Shown: one piece after another, positions 59,408 through 64,000 of the stretch
How positions within the stretch are numbered: position 1 is the stretch's first letter
How the letters are laid out: every line of letters starts with the position of its first letter
From: Streptomyces sp. WZ-12
Lineage (GTDB): Bacteria; Actinomycetota; Actinomycetes; Streptomycetales; Streptomycetaceae
Assembly: GCF_028898845.1 (NCBI RefSeq)
Contig: NZ_CP118574.1
Span: 2,046,001-2,110,000 of the forward strand
Length of the DNA stretch: 64,000 nucleotides
Direction of reading: 5' to 3'
The notes under the pieces: generated by a model
The model's database searches: none
Told to the model about the DNA's origin: nothing
The model's input: the letters and a program-made list of their open reading frames with translations, nothing else
Position numbers and translations under genes: made by a program

Positions 59408-60850
59408 TCAGCGCCACACGGGCGCGTCACTCCCGCAACGTCCGGGCGGCGCCGTCCAGTTCACCGGACCGCCGTCGAAGGTCACCGGGGGCAGGGCGTG
59501 CCGCAGCCGCCCAACGGGGCTGTCGGTTTCCCGGAGATAGCGGTCGGGGTCGTAGCCCGGGGAGGGGGCGGGGGCCGTCGCGCCCTCATGGGTGGGCAGT
59601 TCGCTCTTGTTCCCCAGGTCGTGCACGAGCCAGCGTGCCGTACGGGCCAGCGCCAGCGTCGCCAGGTGCGAACCGCCCGTCCGGGACTGCTCGGTCAGTG
59701 TCCGCAGCACCGCCGCGGCCAGGAGGTACCCGGTGCCGTGGTCCAGTACCTGGGCGGGCAGCGCGCCCGGAGTGCCGGCGCCGTCCGCCTCGATGGCGGC
59801 GATGCCGGTCGCCACCTGGACGACGCTGTCGAAGCCGCGCCGGCCGCCCCAAGGGCCGTCGTCGCCCCAGGCGGAGAGCCGCGCCACGACCAGCCCGGGG
59901 CGGCGCTCCGCGAGGGCCTCGGGGGCGAGCCCGAAGCGGTCCAGGGCACCGGGGCGGTAGCCGGTCACCACCACGTCCGCCTCGGCCAGCAGCGCCTCGA
60001 AGGAGGCGCGGCCGCTGGGCGAACCCAGGTCGAGCGCGGCAGAGTGCTTGCCGAATCCGGTGTCGCGGTGGGCGTCCTGGCTCTCCGGGAGCTGCGGGGC
60101 GTCGATGCGCAGGACGTCGGCGCCGAGGAGGGCGAGCGTACGGGTGGCGACCGGGCCGGCGATCACCCGGGTCAGATCCAGGACGCGCAGCCCGGCGGCG
60201 GGTAGCACCGGGTCGCCTGCGCGGGCCGGCAACGAGCGCGGCGGGGCGCCGGAACCGAGCGTCTCCCGCGTCAGCAGCGGGTGTCGGGCGACGGCGGTGC
60301 CCTGCGGGTGGGCGGACCACTCCTCGGGGGTGCGGGCGGCGATCGCCAGTCCGCCGGCCGCGTAGACGGCGTCCTCGACCTCCTCGGCCCGCAGGCCGGC
60401 GATCACGGCCTCGACATCCGCGGGCTCGGCGGTATCCGGGAGGCCCAGTGTGCGGAGCAAACGGGCGCGGTGGTGCGGGTAGTTGGCGTGGGTGCGGAGC
60501 CAGCCGTCGGAGGCGCGCCAGAAGCGGGAGAGCGGCGCGAAGGTCGAGGGGGCGCGACCGTCGATGCGCAGGTGCCGCTCGCTGACGAAGGCGGTGGCCA
60601 CCGCGCCGTCGTCGACCCGTACGGCGCGCAGCGGGCCTCCGTCGCGCGCGGCGGCCAGTTCGGCCGCGGCCAGGGCGCAGGCGGCGACGGTGGCGCGGGC
60701 CAGGTCCATGGCCGGGAGTCGGGCCGCCAGCAGGCCGGGCGGCTTGGTGTAGGAGATCCGTTCCGTCAGCCCGGGATCGCCGTCGAGCGCGGCCCAAGCC
60801 TGGTCCGTACCGAGAGTCCGTCGCCGTCCCGTGTCATCGCGTTGCGCCAT
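59408..60850 (-). CDS. Family III CoA-transferase (CaiB/BaiF)
   Basis: A 480-residue protein. The canonical first fold segment (AAGLRVLDLTRVIAGPVATR, then TLALLGADVLRIDAP) occurs only at about residues 260-295, so the N-terminal half (WRASDGWLRTHANYPHHRAR) looks like a permuted or additional CoA-transferase part. GYRPGALDRFGLAPEALAER and LDHGTGYLLAAAVLRTLTEQ follow. Substrates are unknown. It differs from Frc at 19513 and has no oxalate gene nearby. It is divergent from the tetR at 61161 across 310 bases and may be its target. Confidence 0.88.
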   Translation of the reverse strand: MAQRDDTGRRRTLGTDQAWAALDGDPGLTERISYTKPPGLLAARLPAMDLARATVAACALAAAELAAARDGGPLRAVRVDDGAVATAFVSERHLRIDGRAPSTFAPLSRFWRASDGWLRTHANYPHHRARLLRTLGLPDTAEPADVEAVIAGLRAEEVEDAVYAAGGLAIAARTPEEWSAHPQGTAVARHPLLTRETLGSGAPPRSLPARAGDPVLPAAGLRVLDLTRVIAGPVATRTLALLGADVLRIDAPQLPESQDAHRDTGFGKHSAALDLGSPSGRASFEALLAEADVVVTGYRPGALDRFGLAPEALAERRPGLVVARLSAWGDDGPWGGRRGFDSVVQVATGIAAIEADGAGTPGALPAQVLDHGTGYLLAAAVLRTLTEQSRTGGSHLATLALARTARWLVHDLGNKSELPTHEGATAPAPSPGYDPDRYLRETDSPVGRLRHALPPVTFDGGPVNWTAPPGRCGSDAPVWR

Positions 60851-61149
60851 AAACCGAGTCTGGCACTGAGTGTCATCCTTGACCAGAGGGTGACCCCTCG
60901 GGACGCCGGACTGCGGGAAGTTGCCGATGACGAACACGGAGGCGACGCGCGTGAACGGGGGCCTGCACGGCGACGGTCGACGCACTCCGGACAGGCACGC
61001 CGACACGGCACCGCGTGCCAGCCTGGCGCACCACCCGTCCACTCCACGCAACCCGATGACCTTCATCGCTCCGCCTTACCGCCGGCGGGAGTTGGGGCAT
61101 CGCGCGTCATCCACAGGACGTCGTCGCACGATGGCGCACGGAGTGACCG

Positions 61150-61161
61150 TACGCTAGCGTA
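61150..61161. promoter_or_regulatory. TetR operator overlapping the tetR start codon
   Basis: TACGCTAGCGTA is a perfect 12-bp palindrome ending on the A of the tetR ATG. Flanking CC and GG extend the symmetry with one mismatch. A protein bound here would block transcription or leaderless translation, so autorepression is likely. Confidence 0.6.
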
Positions 61162-61844
61162 TGGTCATGGTACGAAAACGGGCGAAGGGGACCAACGACG
61201 GTGCCGCACGGCAGCGGTTGACCGCGCGGGACTGGGCCGACGCGGCCCTGGCCGCGATGGGCGAGGGCGGACTGGCGGCGGTCGCCGTGGAGCCGTTGGC
61301 GTCCCGGTTGGGCACCACCAAGGGCAGCTTCTACTGGCACTTCGCCAACCGAGACGCACTGATCGAGGCCGCCCTGGACCGCTGGGCGCAGGCCCGCACC
61401 GAGGCCGCGATCGCCGAGCTGGCGGACGAGCGGGATCCGGGCGAGCGACTCCGCGTGCTGTTCCGGCGGGCGACCCGCCGGGCGCCCGGCGACCCTCTGG
61501 AGGTCTCACTGCTGGCCTCCGCCGCGGACCCACGGGTGGCGGCCGCGCTTGCCCGGGTGGCCGACCGCCGGATCGGCCATATCGCCGCCCTCTTCGCCGA
61601 GTTGGGCTTCCCCGAGGACGAGGCGCACCGTCGGGGCCTGCTCGCCTACACCACGTATCTGGGGCACACCCAGCTCAGCCATGCCGTGCCGCGGTCCCTC
61701 CCCGACGGCGCCGCGCGCGAGCGTCACGTGGACGCGGTTCTGGAAACTCTGTTGCGTCCAGCGGGAACGCCGGGGACAGTTTCGGACGTTCAACCATCGA
61801 AGCCTCAGCACCGAGCGACGGAGACCACCGCCGAGAGGGGATGA
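61161..61844 (+). CDS. TetR/AcrR family regulator
   Basis: A 227-residue protein. The HTH is TARDWADAALAAMGEGGLAA to GTTKGSFYWHFANRDALIEA (residues 20-72). The C-terminal ligand half is helical with GLLAYTTYLGHTQLSHAVPR. No ribosome binding site fits ATG 61161 (or 61167), and the operator covers the start, so the message may be leaderless. It is divergent from the CoA-transferase gene and lies upstream of the P450 gene (194 bases), either of which may be regulated. Confidence 0.88.
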   Translation: MVMVRKRAKGTNDGAARQRLTARDWADAALAAMGEGGLAAVAVEPLASRLGTTKGSFYWHFANRDALIEAALDRWAQARTEAAIAELADERDPGERLRVLFRRATRRAPGDPLEVSLLASAADPRVAAALARVADRRIGHIAALFAELGFPEDEAHRRGLLAYTTYLGHTQLSHAVPRSLPDGAARERHVDAVLETLLRPAGTPGTVSDVQPSKPQHRATETTAERG

Positions 61845-62037
61845 GAGCGCATTCGAGCACCCAACGGGACCACATGCGCGCCGCGTTGATCGACCGGCGC
61901 GGAGCCGCCCCCCGTCCACCGCACACCCTGGAGATCAGCGCGGCCCCTCACACTCGCACGGGGGACGGCACGTCACGCGACGTCCGTCGGTGACGTCCCC
62001 CTGGTGAGCGCATCACCTCACCCGCACGGGAGAAACC

Positions 62038-63225
62038 GTGAGCGAAACCATCCCCTTCCCCCAGGACCGCACCTGTCCCTACCACCCGCCGGCCGCCTAC
62101 CGACCGTTGAGCGAAGACGGCCCGCTCTCCCACGTTTCCCTCTTCGACGGCCGCACCGTCTGGGCGGTGACGGGTCACACGCAGGCGCGGGTCCTGCTGA
62201 GCGATCAACGACTGTCGGCCGACCGGCAGAACCCGGCGTTCCCCGTCCTGATCGAGCGCTTCGCGAACATCCGGCGGGTGCGGACCCCGCTGATCGGCGT
62301 GGACGACCCGGAGCACAACACCCAGCGGCGGATGCTGATCCCCACCTTCAGTCTCAAGCGGACCGCCGCGCTCCGGCCGGAGATCCAACGCATCGTGGAC
62401 GACCTGCTGGATCGGATGCTGGCGCAGGGCCCGCCCGCCGAGTTGGTCTCCGCGTTCGCGCTGCCCGTCCCGTCGATGGTGATCTGCGCGCTGCTCGGCG
62501 TCCCGTACGCGGACCACGAGTTCTTCGAGGAGCGGTCCCACCGCCTTCTGCGCGGGCGTACGGCCGAGGAGGGCGAGCAGGCCCGATGCGAACTGGAAGG
62601 GTACTTGGCCGACTTGATCGCCCGTAAGGAGGCGGAACCGGGCGACGGACTCCTGGACGAGCTGATCGACAACCAGCTCCGGGCCGGAGCGCTGGAACAC
62701 CAGGAACTGGTCCGCCTGGCCATGGTGTTGCTGATCGCCGGCCACGAGACCACCGCCAACATGATCTCCCTCGGCACCTTCACCCTGCTCGAACACCCCG
62801 ACGCGCTGGCCCAGTTGCGGGCCGACGACAGCCTGATCCCGGGCACCGTCGAGGAGTTGCTGCGTTTCTTGTCCATAGCCGACGGCATGGTGCGGGTGGC
62901 GACCTCCGACATCGAGATGGCCGGCCAGACCATCCGCGCCGGCGACGGCGTGCTGTTCCCGACGTCGCTGATCAACCGCGACGAGACGGCCTATCCGTCG
63001 CCGGACGAACTGGATCTGGGGCGCTCGGCGCGCCACCATCTCGCGTTCGGCTTCGGCATCCACCAGTGCCTCGGCCAGAATCTGGCCCGCGCCGAGATGG
63101 AGATCGCGCTACCCTCCCTCTTCAGGCGAATCCCCGATCTGCGACTCGCCGTGCCGGCTGCCGAGATTCCCTTCAAGCCGGGAGACACTCTCCAAGGAAT
63201 GGTCGAACTGCCGCTCGCCTGGTAG
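62038..63225 (+). CDS. Cytochrome P450 (CYP105-like)
   Basis: A 395-residue P450. Seen: I-helix AGHETT (234-239), ExxR at Glu273-Arg276, the CYP105-type stretch EELLRFLSIADGMVRVATSD, and heme loop FGFGIHQCLG (337-346) with ligand Cys344. It is soluble and probably hydroxylates a small lipophilic substrate, as CYP105 enzymes do with xenobiotics, vitamin D or polyketides. The GTG start follows GGGAG. The ferredoxin gene 49 bases downstream supplies electrons. Confidence 0.95.
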   Translation: MSETIPFPQDRTCPYHPPAAYRPLSEDGPLSHVSLFDGRTVWAVTGHTQARVLLSDQRLSADRQNPAFPVLIERFANIRRVRTPLIGVDDPEHNTQRRMLIPTFSLKRTAALRPEIQRIVDDLLDRMLAQGPPAELVSAFALPVPSMVICALLGVPYADHEFFEERSHRLLRGRTAEEGEQARCELEGYLADLIARKEAEPGDGLLDELIDNQLRAGALEHQELVRLAMVLLIAGHETTANMISLGTFTLLEHPDALAQLRADDSLIPGTVEELLRFLSIADGMVRVATSDIEMAGQTIRAGDGVLFPTSLINRDETAYPSPDELDLGRSARHHLAFGFGIHQCLGQNLARAEMEIALPSLFRRIPDLRLAVPAAEIPFKPGDTLQGMVELPLAW

Positions 63226-63274
63226 CGCCGATCGGCACCACCGGGGGTGGCTCGTCAACGAAAGGGGTCCGGTC

Positions 63275-63469
63275 ATGCGGATCACCATCGACAAGGACGT
63301 CTGTATCGGCTCCGGCCAGTGCGCCCTCACCGCGCCGTCGGTGTTCACCCAGGACGACGACGGATTCAGCGCGCTGCTGCCGGGCCGCGAGGACGGCGGG
63401 GGCGACCCGCTCGTTCGGGAGGCCGCCCGCGCCTGCCCCGTGCAGGCCATCGAGGTCACGGAGGACTGA
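63275..63469 (+). CDS. 3Fe-4S ferredoxin for the P450
   Basis: A 64-residue ferredoxin. Cys10, Cys16 and Cys54 (CIGSGQC and ACP) match the three cysteines of actinomycete 3Fe-4S ferredoxins; the fourth position is not a Cys. It passes electrons from a ferredoxin reductase, not encoded here, to the adjacent CYP105-like P450. AAAGGGG lies upstream of ATG 63275. Confidence 0.95.
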   Translation: MRITIDKDVCIGSGQCALTAPSVFTQDDDGFSALLPGREDGGGDPLVREAARACPVQAIEVTED

Positions 63470-63600
63470 CGCCGCACGACCGTCCGCGAACCGCGTCGAC
63501 GAACGGCCGCGCCCCCAATCGCCCCGCGGTGCCGGGCGACCGCGGCCCGCCGGACGCGTACCGCCGCTGACTCCGCCACGTACGCCAGCCATCCCTTCCG

Positions 63601-64000
63601 CTACGGCACGGCCCCCTGGGTGACGGGGAGTTCGAGCATCCCGGTGTCCCCCGGCGCACTGGTGACCGTCACCCGCTTCGCCCCGCGGTTGCCCACGTAG
63701 GCGGAGTCGCTCGCGGCGATCACCAGCCGCAGCCGGTGCCCCGGTTGGTAACGGTGCACGATGCCCGGGAGTTCCACGGTGAACCGCCGGGTCACATCGG
63801 GCACCCGGGCCGGGGCCACCAGCCGGTGCACCAGCGTCTTCTCCCCGTCCGGCGCGATGTCATAGAGCTTGGCGAAGAGCACCAACTTATTGGCCGCGTC
63901 CGAGGAGTTCTGCACCCGCTCGGCCTGCGGCGAGACCACCCGCAGCGTCAGCTTCGGTGCGCCCACCACTTCCAGCGGTCGTCCCTGAACCGGCGCCGAG
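63601..64000 (-). CDS. CocE/NonD or X-Pro dipeptidyl-peptidase family hydrolase, C-terminal part
   Basis: The frame is open from the right edge to a TAG at 63601-63603, giving 132 residues. PLEVVGAPKLTLRVVSPQAE, KLVLFAKLYDIAPDGEKTLV and YQPGHRLRLVIAASDSAYVG are the beta-jelly-roll PepX_C domain of CocE/NonD and Xaa-Pro dipeptidyl-peptidase hydrolases. The catalytic alpha/beta-hydrolase part lies outside the window. It converges on the ferredoxin gene. Confidence 0.85.
   Translation of the reverse strand, partial: SAPVQGRPLEVVGAPKLTLRVVSPQAERVQNSSDAANKLVLFAKLYDIAPDGEKTLVHRLVAPARVPDVTRRFTVELPGIVHRYQPGHRLRLVIAASDSAYVGNRGAKRVTVTSAPGDTGMLELPVTQGAVP

Overview
The window is a stretch of high-GC chromosome from an actinomycete, almost certainly a Streptomyces. 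The support is very strong G/C at third codon positions, many GTG starts, a few rare in-frame TTA codons (the bldA-dependent codon), Tat and Sec signal peptides, WXG100 proteins, a CYP105-like P450 with a 3Fe-4S ferredoxin, and typical Streptomyces regulators. No rRNA, CRISPR array, complete insertion sequence or replication origin was seen. One tRNA-Leu(GAG) is present.

Left part (1-17.4 kb). The left edge cuts a CpnT/WXG100-like gene. A mostly leftward redox cassette follows: TetR regulator, Tat-exported bicovalent FAD oxidase, SDR, MFS exporter, VAO-type FAD oxidase, an AroH-type chorismate mutase homologue and a flavin reductase, with a divergent quinone-oxidoreductase-like gene (8841-9749). 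The VAO-type oxidase ends abruptly and runs into the C-terminal coding remnant of a lost TetR gene. From 9.75 to 11.2 kb the DNA is degraded. From 11.4 to 16.1 kb lies a type VII secretion (ESX) cargo module: two small WXG100 proteins, a WXG100-amidase effector, a small membrane protein, a longer WXG100 protein and an unknown protein. It is followed by the ubiquitin-like N-terminus of a broken eccD gene, more decayed DNA, and the tRNA-Leu with its hairpin.

Oxalate/formate region (17.6-26.9 kb). A rightward operon encodes a thiamine-diphosphate enzyme in the oxalyl-CoA decarboxylase position, a convincing formyl-CoA:oxalate CoA-transferase (frc), an ADP-forming acyl-CoA synthetase, and then an oxalate/formate-type MFS antiporter. 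A convergent AroQ chorismate mutase, a GntR/FCD regulator and a divergent fdhD (formate dehydrogenase maturation) complete the block. A 34-bp palindrome ahead of the operon resembles a site ahead of the gntR gene, so the regulator probably controls both itself and the operon. The antiporter gene carries a TTA codon, which suggests developmental control of oxalate exchange.

Middle (27-46 kb). Sialidase, BASS-family transporter with a divergent LysR regulator, long-chain acyl-CoA synthetase, aldo/keto reductase, double VOC protein, methyltransferase, SseB/DUF1266 protein, YihY/BrkB membrane protein, pterin carbinolamine dehydratase, MmyB-like XRE regulator, SnoaL-like protein, amino-acid permease, holin-phosphodiesterase fusion, and an MBL hydrolase translationally coupled to a DedA protein.

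Right part (46-64 kb). NAPE-PLD-like MBL protein, an aminotransferase-fold protein without the PLP lysine, GNAT, a PAP2-diacylglycerol kinase fusion, a strongly C/T-biased tract, methyltransferase, VOC protein, a second quinone oxidoreductase, DUF5107-TPR protein, an arginase-fold protein with a Cys in place of a metal-ligand His, DUF6204 protein, a broken glyoxalase gene, GNAT, a second family III CoA-transferase, a TetR whose operator overlaps its start codon, the P450-ferredoxin pair, and the C-terminus of a CocE/PepX-type hydrolase cut by the right edge.
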